22,970 nt of DNA from an uncultured Patescibacteria group bacterium (GCA_938010745.1 CALLVF010000054.1:1-22970); one strand, 5' to 3'; positions 15,221 through 22,490 are shown, counted from the stretch's first letter. The notes: a model not told the origin generated them from the sequence alone. Numbers and translations are program-made.

Positions 15221-15760
15221 ATGGCTATCTACACCCGTAATGGGGATAAAGGTATTACATCTGTTTACGGTGGGAAAAGAGTTATAAAAAGCGATCTTCA
15301 AATCGAAGCCTACGGAACAATTGATGAATTATCCAGTTTTATTGGTCTAATTTTTTCTAAAATTAAAAAAAAACATGAAAGAAATTTTTTAGTTGAAATT
15401 CAAAAAGATCTTTATAAAATTATGAGTTATCTTTCAGGAAAAAAAGATGTTGATTTAACTTTTTTAGAGAAAAAAGTTAGCCATTTTGAAAAAAAAATTA
15501 ATGAAATTGAAAAAAAACTCCCTCGTTTGAATAGGTTTATAATTCCAAGCGGAAATGAACTTTCATCGATAATACATATTGCAAGAACAATATGTCGTCG
15601 AGCAGAAAGAAAGGTGGTTAGATATCTTAATATCAACAACCAAAAACCAGCAACTAGCCAACTAACCAACCAGCAACTAACAATAAAATATCTTAATCGC
15701 CTCTCTGACCTTTTTTTTCAACTGGCCCGCTTTTATAACACTAATGAAATTGTTGTTTAA
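15221..15760 (+). CDS. PduO-type ATP:cob(I)alamin adenosyltransferase
   Basis: A 179-residue protein. The N-terminal ATP motif is YTRNGDKGITSVYGGKRV at residues 4-21, followed by EAYGTIDELSSFIG at 29-42. The C-half has IARTICRRAERKVVRYL and, near the end, YLNRLSDLFFQLARF, both typical of PduO/MMAB enzymes. It transfers the adenosyl group of ATP to cob(I)alamin, making adenosylcobalamin. Next to a class II ribonucleotide reductase, the likely role is to activate scavenged or salvaged corrinoid for it, since no other B12 genes are in the window. A short Gln/Asn/Thr-rich insert (NNQKPATSQLTNQQLT) sits before the last motif. Confidence 0.93.
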   Translation: MAIYTRNGDKGITSVYGGKRVIKSDLQIEAYGTIDELSSFIGLIFSKIKKKHERNFLVEIQKDLYKIMSYLSGKKDVDLTFLEKKVSHFEKKINEIEKKLPRLNRFIIPSGNELSSIIHIARTICRRAERKVVRYLNINNQKPATSQLTNQQLTIKYLNRLSDLFFQLARFYNTNEIVV

Positions 15761-15794
15761 CTTATAGTCTACAAAACCGCAGTGTTTGCATTAA

Positions 15795-15822
15795 TTGGCT
15801 AATACTTTTTTATTATTATAAT
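15795..15822 (+). promoter_or_regulatory. Promoter of the 140-residue hypothetical gene, leaderless type
   Basis: TTGGCT (15795-15800), a 16-nt spacer and TATAAT (15817-15822), then 6 nt to the ATG. Transcription would start at the start codon. No Shine-Dalgarno exists. Confidence 0.45.
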
Positions 15823-15828
15823 TTTTAT

Positions 15829-16251
15829 ATGAAACCAAAAAATTTTACCCCAATAGATGATTTAATTAAAAAATATCAATCAACAGTAGTCTCTTACTCA
15901 AAAGAGAGTGAGCCGGTGATAAAAAAATCTGAGATGGAGGAGATAAAAGAAGTGGTTGAGTTTGAAGTAAATGATAAAGAAGTTCAACGGTTTATTTCTC
16001 CTCGAGCAGAAACTATCAAACTACCTCCTGACTTGAAAAAACTTGGCCTTCAACCGGCAACCACTATCAACTTTCCTTCTTATCAAAATATTAAACTACC
16101 CATTTCTGATGAAAAAATTATTACTGGCCTTCACGCACCGGTGACAAGCTCATTGCGTTGGCTAGCAACTTTAGCTATTTATCTTCTTAAAAAAGCCCAC
16201 CTTCAGCTAAAATTTATACATGGAAAAGTGATAAGAGTAATAAAAAGTTAA
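15829..16251 (+). CDS. Conserved-looking hypothetical protein
   Basis: A 140-residue protein. The N-half is polar and probably disordered (MKPKNFTPIDDLIKKY, then Glu/Lys-rich). The middle has ETIKLPPDLKKLGLQPA at about 61-77. The C-half has IKLPISDEKIITGLHAPVTS at about 90-109, then a Leu/Ala-rich amphipathic helix and a basic end (HGKVIRVIKS). The pattern recalls short proteins common in CPR genomes, but I cannot name a family or function. It ends about 4 bp before the decayed IS element begins, and its own leaderless promoter suggests separate expression. Confidence 0.65.
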   Translation: MKPKNFTPIDDLIKKYQSTVVSYSKESEPVIKKSEMEEIKEVVEFEVNDKEVQRFISPRAETIKLPPDLKKLGLQPATTINFPSYQNIKLPISDEKIITGLHAPVTSSLRWLATLAIYLLKKAHLQLKFIHGKVIRVIKS

Positions 16252-16254
16252 TTA

Positions 16255-16984
16255 AATGATTATTTAATTGTTTTTAACAACTAAAGTCTTCATAAAAGTT
16301 GTGGTACAAGTTTTTTGCCTCTATAGGATAAAAAAGGACGGTTAAACTGAAATTATTACCAAGTAATCTTTCACCTAAAATTAAATCTTTAATAAAATAG
16401 GTAGTTATTGATATGTCGGATCTTTAAAAAAAGATAGTTAAGAAAAATTTAACAAAGGCTTTAATAGTTGCAGAACATTTTCATTATTATTCAAGATGCC
16501 AACAGAAGAATTGATAAAGAACAACTATTACTTCAAGACATTTATAAAAAAAGAATTCCTCGATATATTTTAACCAAAAATAAGCAAGATTTAATTGGTC
16601 AACAAATTCATTATTTAGCTAACATCATAAAAAATATCCCAAGCCTCATATGTTTTATCTAAATAAGGATAGATTACTAAAACGTACCAAGCAAAAAAAA
16701 AGAAGAGGCAGAAAAACAACTACGATTAATCATATCAACTTTAGAATCAACAGATGATGGAGAGTTAATCTCATGGGGAAGAACTCTTTATCGATGGAAA
16801 ATACCTATTTTAAACTATTGGAACTCATACTCAACAAACGGCTTTATGGAAGGAATACATAACAAAATAAAACTTATCAAAAGAATCTCATTTGGATTTA
16901 GAAATAAACAGGTATTTATTTACAAAGTAATGCTATCGGTCTTAATTACCACCCTATTTTTACCACACATTTTGACATAGAACC
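16255..16984 (+). mobile_element. Decayed ISL3-family insertion sequence, left inverted repeat missing
   Basis: The right terminal inverted repeat (16958-16984) reads, in reverse complement, GGTTCTATGTCAAAATGTGTG. It matches the intact left end at 22863 (GGTTCTTTGTCATAGTGTGTG). The block 16255-16333 is nearly identical to 22890-22970, the internal sequence just after that left end, so both are copies of one element in the same orientation. The first 27 or so bases are missing here. At about 730 bp it is roughly half the usual ISL3 length, and the transposase is frameshifted and partly deleted. It separates the nrd-side genes from the RiPP cassette. Confidence 0.8.
16430..16980 (+). pseudogene. 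ISL3-family transposase remnant
   Basis: Pieces in different frames give transposase sequence: NLTKALIVAEHFHYY (around 16447-16490), then DANRRIDKEQLLLQDIYKKR and LTKNKQDLIGQQ (to about 16610), then, after more frameshifts, a C-terminal piece from about 16699 ending at the TAG at 16978-16980. The last piece contains YSTNGFMEGIHNKIKLIKR followed by ISFGFRN, the hallmark of the ISL3 DDE transposase C-terminus. Its stop lies inside the right inverted repeat, as is common for the family. The protein cannot be made, so transposition would need another copy. Confidence 0.8.
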
Positions 16985-16993
16985 AACTAATAT

Positions 16994-17031
16994 TTGACAA
17001 GAAGAAGAAGAAGAAGAAGTAAAATTATAAT
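16994..17031 (+). promoter_or_regulatory. Promoter of the RiPP cassette with an (AAG)7 spacer repeat
   Basis: A consensus -35 TTGACA (16994-16999) lies 9 bp after the end of the IS remnant. It is followed by seven perfect AAG units (16999-17019), then TAAAAT (17020-17025) and TATAAT (17026-17031). The spacers are 20 and 26 nt, too long by 3 and 9 nt, which is exactly one and three repeat units. The likely start near 17038 gives a leader of about 25 nt with a perfect Shine-Dalgarno at 17047-17056. Confidence 0.55.
16999..17019 (+). repeat. Trinucleotide microsatellite (AAG)7
   Basis: Twenty-one bases of uninterrupted AAG lie between the -35 and -10 elements of the cassette promoter. No similar triplet run was noticed elsewhere in the window. 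It is intergenic, so it does not arise from codon repetition. Confidence 0.9.
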
Positions 17032-17062
17032 AATTATTTTATCTAGAAAGGAGGTGAAAAAC

Positions 17063-17179
17063 ATGAAAAAGTATTTAAAATCAATTAAAGAAAAAGATCT
17101 TAAAACAAAAATTTCCAGCAAGGTAAGATTTGGGAATGGAGGAAATTGTTCATGTGGTCACAGTGGTGGAGAAGGGTAA
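17063..17179 (+). CDS. Candidate RiPP precursor peptide (azole-type)
   Basis: A 38-residue peptide. The Lys-rich leader is MKKYLKSIKEKDLKTKIS and beyond, to about residue 22. The C-terminal core FGNGGNCSCGHSGGEG (23-38) is rich in Gly and carries Cys29, Ser30, Cys31 and Ser34. Gly-flanked Cys/Ser of this kind are typical substrates of YcaO cyclodehydratases, as in microcin B17-like peptides. The gene has the strongest Shine-Dalgarno in the region (AAAGGAGGTG, 17047-17056), as expected for a precursor made in excess, and is followed 71 bp later by the YcaO gene. An upstream in-frame TTG at 16994 gives an Arg-run extension encoded by the AAG repeat and is rejected. No homolog is recognised. Gly26-Gly27 could be a double-glycine cleavage site. 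Confidence 0.8.
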   Translation: MKKYLKSIKEKDLKTKISSKVRFGNGGNCSCGHSGGEG

Positions 17180-17250
17180 TAAGATTAATAGTTAAAAAAA
17201 ATTTGTCTTAATATTTAAAGCGTTTTTTAAAATGTATTATTTTTTAATTA

Positions 17251-18495
17251 ATGGAGTTAATTAAATTATTAAAAAAATACTGTATTTGGAGCGAAATAGA
17301 TTATTATCATGATGATCCATATTTTTTTGTTTATAAGGCTCGAGTAAAAGGAAAAAGGAGCAAAATCAATAACGGCACAGGAACATCTTTTAATCAACAA
17401 TTAGCATTATTAAGAGCGCTGGGAGAAGCAATTGAAAGGTACTCTTTATTTTCTAATGATAAATTAATAATTTTTGAGAAGTATAGTAATATTAAAAATA
17501 GAAGCCTTAATTTATTAAGTTTCCCAAAAATTTCTCACAATAATAAACTTTTAAATAAATTTAAAAATACAACTATTGGTTGGACGAAGGGATTTAAATT
17601 AAAACAGTTTGATGAAAAGTCTGACAAATTAATTACTGAAGAATGTTTAATACCAGCACATTTGGTGTATGTTCCCTACACTGAATCTAGTAAAGATTTA
17701 TATCTACAGCAACCCCTTTCCACAGGAACCGCTTTCAGAAAAAATATTAAAGAGGCCATACTAACAGGAATCCTTGAGGTGATTGAAAGAGATTGTTTTA
17801 TACGCTCTTTCTATAAACAAATGGGTATAAGCAAATTAAAATTAGAAAAAATAAAAGATCATGATATTATATTTATCTTAAATGAATTAAATAGATGTTT
17901 CTTAGAATATTTTTTTATTAACATCTCGCTGTTCCCAAATATCTATGTGATTTTATGCATAATTATTGATAAAACAAGAAATCAACCACTGTTAGTTAGT
18001 GGTCTCGGAACTAGTTTTGATCTTAAATATGCCCTAATTAAATCAGTTGAAGAAGCGATGCAGTTACGACCTTGGTTAAGAGATGAATTTAGAAGAAACA
18101 ACATCCATAAAACATCCTCTAGAAAAATTAAAACATATTTGCAGAGAGTGGCTTATTGGAACTATGGTAGGTCTATTAGTTGGATTAAAAAAAATTTAAA
18201 ATTTTATTTAGATTTACAAACAAAAATAATTCAAGATGCACAATTGGAAAATTCATTATTCAAAAACAGTAATCACAAATTAAAAAATTTATTGACTACT
18301 TTAAATAAAATGAATATAGAGATTTATTTTACAGATATTACACCAAATCTTATTTCAAAACATAATTTTAAAGTGATAAAAGTGATCATACCAAAAATGC
18401 AACCTTTCTTTTTAGATGAAGAATTTAAATATTTAACAAATAACAAATTTAACAATAAAAATAAATTTTATAATAATCCACATTTTTTTATATGA
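17251..18495 (+). CDS. YcaO-domain cyclodehydratase (SagD-like)
   Basis: A 414-residue YcaO protein. ATP-binding segments are all present: ALGEAIERYS at 56-65, STGTAFRKNIKEAILTGILE at 157-176 followed by VIERDCF, and GLGTSFDLKYALIKSVEEAM at 251-270 with QLR. The conserved Glu, Gln and Arg ligands of the family are therefore kept. The C-terminus has the IVPxMQPFF-like block and ends NPHFFI, close to the Pro-rich NPxPHPF tail of azoline-forming enzymes. It would use ATP to turn Cys/Ser of the precursor into thiazoline/oxazoline. No fused E1/ocin-ThiF or other leader-binding domain is visible and none is encoded nearby. Its TGA stop overlaps the ATG of the next gene (ATGA), implying translational coupling. 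DNA is very AT-rich. Confidence 0.9.
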   Translation: MELIKLLKKYCIWSEIDYYHDDPYFFVYKARVKGKRSKINNGTGTSFNQQLALLRALGEAIERYSLFSNDKLIIFEKYSNIKNRSLNLLSFPKISHNNKLLNKFKNTTIGWTKGFKLKQFDEKSDKLITEECLIPAHLVYVPYTESSKDLYLQQPLSTGTAFRKNIKEAILTGILEVIERDCFIRSFYKQMGISKLKLEKIKDHDIIFILNELNRCFLEYFFINISLFPNIYVILCIIIDKTRNQPLLVSGLGTSFDLKYALIKSVEEAMQLRPWLRDEFRRNNIHKTSSRKIKTYLQRVAYWNYGRSISWIKKNLKFYLDLQTKIIQDAQLENSLFKNSNHKLKNLLTTLNKMNIEIYFTDITPNLISKHNFKVIKVIIPKMQPFFLDEEFKYLTNNKFNNKNKFYNNPHFFI

Positions 18496-19217
18496 GTATT
18501 TTTATTAAAAAAATATTTCGTTATTTTGAAGACATAAAAATTAATAGATTTATTAATAAAAAAAATAATAATTATCCAGAAATTGAATATAAACATTATT
18601 TAAGGATGCCTAAAATATGGTTAAGAAGAAAATTAAAAGTTAACGAAAAAAGCTTAACTTTAAAAAAAATATTAAAGAAAAGACGCTCAATTAGAAAATT
18701 TATAAAAAAGAAAATTTCTTTTAAACAGCTAAATTATATTATTGTTAACTCTTTAGGAATTACTGAATTTAAAAGTTTTTATCGAGCATATCCTTCTGGA
18801 GGAGCTAGATATCCAATAGAAACTTATCTAATTCTGTTTAAGCCGATTGATAAAATTGAACCCGGAATATATCACTATAATCCACTACTAAACTGCTTAG
18901 AAAAAATAGATAAAAAAGTAGATTTAGAAGAAATTACCTTTAGGGTTTTTGGTATTGAACCTTTTCCTAACACTTATTTTTACTTATTTTTTACAGCTAT
19001 CCCAAATCGACAAATATGGAAATATTATACAAGAACCTTGGGATTAATGTATTTAGAAGCGGGACATATGGCTCAAAACATATATTTAACATCTCTAACT
19101 CAAGGAATCGGTTGCTGTGCCTTAGGGGGTTTTATCGAGGAAGAATTAATAAAGATTTTAAAAATTAGAAAAAATTATGAATACCCCATCTATGCTTTGG
19201 CATTAGGAAAAATTTAA
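18492..19217 (+). CDS. SagB-like FMN-dependent azoline dehydrogenase
   Basis: A 241-residue nitroreductase-fold protein. KKRRSIRKFIKK at 62-73 is the FMN phosphate-binding start. RAYPSGGARYPIETYL at 98-113 and GIYHYNP at 125-131 are hallmarks of the SagB/ThcOx branch. LEAGHMAQNIYLTSLTQGIG and CCALGGFIEEEL complete the C-terminal part. SagB-type enzymes oxidise azolines to aromatic azoles. Its overlap with the YcaO gene supports joint action on one peptide. The first about 55 residues are Lys/Arg/Asn-rich and not conserved in ways I recognise. It is shorter than many SagB proteins, which often carry an extra N-terminal domain. Confidence 0.9.
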   Translation: MSIFIKKIFRYFEDIKINRFINKKNNNYPEIEYKHYLRMPKIWLRRKLKVNEKSLTLKKILKKRRSIRKFIKKKISFKQLNYIIVNSLGITEFKSFYRAYPSGGARYPIETYLILFKPIDKIEPGIYHYNPLLNCLEKIDKKVDLEEITFRVFGIEPFPNTYFYLFFTAIPNRQIWKYYTRTLGLMYLEAGHMAQNIYLTSLTQGIGCCALGGFIEEELIKILKIRKNYEYPIYALALGKI

Positions 19218-19227
19218 AAAAATTTAA

Positions 19228-20841
19228 ATGGAAAAGATTTATCTTAAAATTCTTTGTTATCTTAAATTAATACTTAACTTAAAAAAAGAGAGGCTCTTAC
19301 TTTTGAAAGATAACAAGCTTAAACAAATTTTTAATTTATTAGATAAAAGTAAATCTAACGACTCTTTAAGAAAAATAAACAACCACATCTTTAAAGCGAT
19401 TAATGTTTCATCAAATAAAAAAAATAAGATTAAAAAACTTTTTAATTTAAATTATAAAATTACCGAATTAAGTTATTTCTCTAGACCGACAATAAATGAT
19501 AGCATCTTTTTAGAAAAAAATTATGAAAAAGGAGAATTATTAGAGAAATACTGCTGGTCTGGACACAATACTTATCCCTTCCCTAAGTTGATTATTGGGA
19601 CTAATAAAAACGAAATACTAAAAATTAATAAAAAAATTTTGCAGGATTTTTACATTGGAATAATAAATAAAGATTTGGTAAGCTTCTCCTCTATAATTTT
19701 TAAAGATTATGAAAACTTTCTTAAACTTAAGTTACCTATTTTTTGGAATGTTTTTAAATCAGAGATAAATAAAAAAAGAGAGACAATAATTCCCATTCAC
19801 TTTTTACAATTAACTCATGATTTCTATATAAGACGTTTAGTTTTAGCCAAAAAAATAATAATAAGAAAAATAAGATATCATTATCAATTATTAACATCTA
19901 TTAGGTCATTATTACTCATCGATGATAAAGTTGTGTTAAAATTGCCAATAAACATTAAAATTACTAGTGAAAAGAGATTAATCTTTCAATCTTTTTCTCA
20001 TAATGCACCAATATTCTCTCATATTATAAAAGATCTTATTTCTAAAGATAAATTATTGTTAAAAAGTTTATATCTCGTTGAAGATTTTTGTTCTATTCGT
20101 TTATCTAATTATTGGGGAGCTAAACATTTATCATGTATATTCCGAAACTCTACTTTAAATTTATTAAATAAAAAAATCTACCCAGCCAATTTCCTATTTG
20201 AAATAACAGATATATTTGATAATAAAAGAGTTTTAGATTATTTTTTTTCAAACACAATTAGCAAAAACAAATTAAACTCTTTTAAATTTTTTAAACAATA
20301 TATTTATAAAGTCGTATCGGCTCCACTTATTTTATACATAAAATATGGTATTGGAGTGGAACCACATCTTCAAAACAGTTTTATATCCCTTGATAAAAAT
20401 TTTTTGCCTGAAAGATTAATATTAAGAGATATCGATGGGGTTAATATAAATACAAGAATTTTAAGTAAATACATTGATCTTAGTAAATTAAAATTTCATC
20501 GATTAACACCATTTATGTTCAAAAACGATGATTTTTCGATAATTAGACTTTATCATAGTCTAATTTATAATCATATTCGCGAACTAGTATTATTCTATAA
20601 GAAAAAATTTAATTACAGAGAAAAAGATCTTTGGATAGAGGTTAGAAATATTATTGACAAAATTGTAAAAAAAATAAAAACAGAGATTATAAATGATCCA
20701 GAAATTAAAGAAAGACTAAATTATTTCAACAAAAAATTTTTTTCATCTAAAATTGAAACAAAAGCTCTTTTAACGATGAAAATTTTGGAAACCGAATTTT
20801 TTAAGACAACAATGATTAAAAATTATTTATTTATAAAATAA
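19228..20841 (+). CDS. IucA/IucC-family (NIS) synthetase in the RiPP cassette
   Basis: A 537-residue protein recognised from conserved blocks of siderophore synthetases: SGHNTYPFPK at 111-120 (family GHPxHPxxK), IPIHFLQ at 188-194 (PVHPWQ), LTSIRS at 222-227 (TSSxRT), LKLPINIKITSEKR at 237-250, YGIGVEPHLQN at 373-383 (YGIALEAHxQN) and LILRDIDGVNI at 397-407 (LRDFDG). The ATP and catalytic residues (Ser224, Arg226, Lys238, His380, Asn383, Arg400, Asp401) appear kept, so activity is likely. Such enzymes adenylate a carboxylate such as citrate and join it to an amine or alcohol. No siderophore genes are present. Here the substrate may be the peptide or a small acid attached to it. The gene starts 10 bp after the SagB-like gene. 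Confidence 0.85.
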   Translation: MEKIYLKILCYLKLILNLKKERLLLLKDNKLKQIFNLLDKSKSNDSLRKINNHIFKAINVSSNKKNKIKKLFNLNYKITELSYFSRPTINDSIFLEKNYEKGELLEKYCWSGHNTYPFPKLIIGTNKNEILKINKKILQDFYIGIINKDLVSFSSIIFKDYENFLKLKLPIFWNVFKSEINKKRETIIPIHFLQLTHDFYIRRLVLAKKIIIRKIRYHYQLLTSIRSLLLIDDKVVLKLPINIKITSEKRLIFQSFSHNAPIFSHIIKDLISKDKLLLKSLYLVEDFCSIRLSNYWGAKHLSCIFRNSTLNLLNKKIYPANFLFEITDIFDNKRVLDYFFSNTISKNKLNSFKFFKQYIYKVVSAPLILYIKYGIGVEPHLQNSFISLDKNFLPERLILRDIDGVNINTRILSKYIDLSKLKFHRLTPFMFKNDDFSIIRLYHSLIYNHIRELVLFYKKKFNYREKDLWIEVRNIIDKIVKKIKTEIINDPEIKERLNYFNKKFFSSKIETKALLTMKILETEFFKTTMIKNYLFIK

Positions 20842-20860
20842 TTTAATTTTTTTATTTTTA

Positions 20861-22474
20861 ATGGGACAGATTCTTATTGCTTTAAAAAATATTCAACTTT
20901 CTACCAACAATAAACCCCTTATAAAGGGTGGTCGAGTTATTTTAGAAAGATATAGGAAAAAGGCAATAATTGGTCGCAATGGTTGTGGAAAATCTAGTTT
21001 AATAAAAATAATTTATTCTCTTATAGTAAAAAAACCAATACCTGATTATTTAAATTTTTCCGCTGAAACATTTTTCTTAAAAAATATTACCATTGGATAT
21101 CTTCCTCAAAGCGTTCAGTTAACATTTAAGGGGACTATTGAGGAATTTATCGATACAATTGTTGGTGAAAAAGCTATTATTTATAAAAAATTTCAAGAAG
21201 TTGAAAAACAATTAACCCACCCAAGCGCGAAAATATTAAAACAATATGGTCAACTATTAGAATTAATGGAAAAATATAATTTATGGAATTACTCTATATA
21301 TAAGAAGAGGTTAATTAATGATTTAAATATCGACAAAAAAATACTAAAAAACAATCTCTCTTCCCTAAGCGGGGGGGAGGCAGTTAAAATCGCCTTATTA
21401 TCCAATTTATTAAAACAACCTGATATTCTTTTTTTAGATGAACCAACTAATTACTTGGATGAAGATAAGATTAAGTTATTATCTTATTATATTAAAAGAA
21501 TTCCCTCAACTGTTCTTTTGGTTTCTCACGACCGAGAATTTTTAGATAATACCATTGACTCCATTTTAGAAATTAATGAAGAAGATTTATCAATACATAA
21601 TTATGGTGGTAATTATTCTTTTTATAAACAAAAGAAAGATCAAGAGTTTAAAACAAGATCAAAACTATTTGAAGCACAACAAAAAAAGATTAAAAAATTA
21701 TATAAATCAATGTTAAAACTTAATAAACAAGCAAAGGAAATCCAATCTGGTAGCAACAATGCTTTTTTAAAAAATAAAGGAGCAAAGTTATCAAAAACCG
21801 CTAGTCGAATCAAAAAAAGAGTAGTTGAGGAGATAAAAAGCCAAAAAGAGGTTTTTATTCCTAAAAAACCGGCTTTTGTGGTAATTGACGATGTTAAATA
21901 TAGCAATAAAAGAACAATAATCGATATTGACAATATCTCTTTTTATTACAAAAAAAACACTAAATACATATTAAAAAATTTTTCTTTAACTGTTCAAATG
22001 GGTGAAAAAATAGCTATTATAGGAAAAAATGGTAAAGGAAAGACAACCCTTTTAAAACTAATTACCGGCGAGTTAAAACCAGTGATTGGAAAAATAACAA
22101 TAAAGGCTAGGTTTGCTTATTTACCTCAAAATATAGAAATAAAAAAAGATCAAAACCTTGTAGATTTTTTCTTAACAATTTCACCAACTAATTTTGAGAA
22201 GGCTAAAAAAACTTTAGGAAAGGTACTATTCACCGATGCTTCGCTTATAAATATAAATGATTTAAGTCTCGGTGATCTGAAAAAAGTATATTTAGCAGCA
22301 ATTTTTGCTAGCGCTCCTGATTTAATAATCCTTGATGAACCAACAACTCATCTTGATGTTTTCACTATTGAAATGTTGGAGGAGGCATTAAATAAATTTA
22401 AAGGGTCATTAATTATCGTTTCCCACGATAAAAGACTTCTTAATAATATAAAAGGGAAACCCTTAACTCTTTAA
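20861..22474 (+). CDS. ABC-F family ATPase, possible self-resistance protein
   Basis: A 537-residue protein with two ABC domains and no membrane segments. Domain 1 has Walker A GRNGCGKSS at 38-46, signature LSGGE at 169-173, and LFLDEPTNYLD at 190-200 with SHDREFLD following. A charged linker (about 255-330) is the ribosome-contacting arm of ABC-F proteins. Domain 2 has Walker A GKNGKGKTT at 388-396, an altered signature LSLGD at 468-472, and LIILDEPTTHLD at 488-499. ABC-F proteins act in the ribosomal E site, and several relieve antibiotic inhibition. Its place as last gene of the cassette, 19 bp after the NIS synthetase, suggests immunity to the peptide product. A housekeeping ABC-F is the alternative. 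No exporter is encoded nearby. Confidence 0.9.
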   Translation: MGQILIALKNIQLSTNNKPLIKGGRVILERYRKKAIIGRNGCGKSSLIKIIYSLIVKKPIPDYLNFSAETFFLKNITIGYLPQSVQLTFKGTIEEFIDTIVGEKAIIYKKFQEVEKQLTHPSAKILKQYGQLLELMEKYNLWNYSIYKKRLINDLNIDKKILKNNLSSLSGGEAVKIALLSNLLKQPDILFLDEPTNYLDEDKIKLLSYYIKRIPSTVLLVSHDREFLDNTIDSILEINEEDLSIHNYGGNYSFYKQKKDQEFKTRSKLFEAQQKKIKKLYKSMLKLNKQAKEIQSGSNNAFLKNKGAKLSKTASRIKKRVVEEIKSQKEVFIPKKPAFVVIDDVKYSNKRTIIDIDNISFYYKKNTKYILKNFSLTVQMGEKIAIIGKNGKGKTTLLKLITGELKPVIGKITIKARFAYLPQNIEIKKDQNLVDFFLTISPTNFEKAKKTLGKVLFTDASLININDLSLGDLKKVYLAAIFASAPDLIILDEPTTHLDVFTIEMLEEALNKFKGSLIIVSHDKRLLNNIKGKPLTL

Positions 22475-22490
22475 AGAAGGATAAATTTTT

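Noticed and set aside
16999..17019. AAG run as a CRISPR or tandem-repeat gene fragment
   Set aside because: Three-base units without spacers are a simple microsatellite.
16994..17062. N-terminal extension of the peptide from a TTG start (TRRRRRRSK...)
   Set aside because: The Arg run is just the AAG repeat read in another phase, and the strong Shine-Dalgarno fixes the ATG at 17063.
17251..18495. Alternative genetic code (TGA as glycine) as in some CPR groups
   Set aside because: TGA here ends YcaO at the NPHFFI tail in a tidy ATGA overlap, and other genes have normal lengths.
19228..20841. LanB-type dehydratase reading of the 537-residue protein
   Set aside because: Its size and place in a RiPP cluster suggest this at first, but YGIGVEPHLQN, LRDIDG and TSIRS match IucA/IucC enzymes instead.
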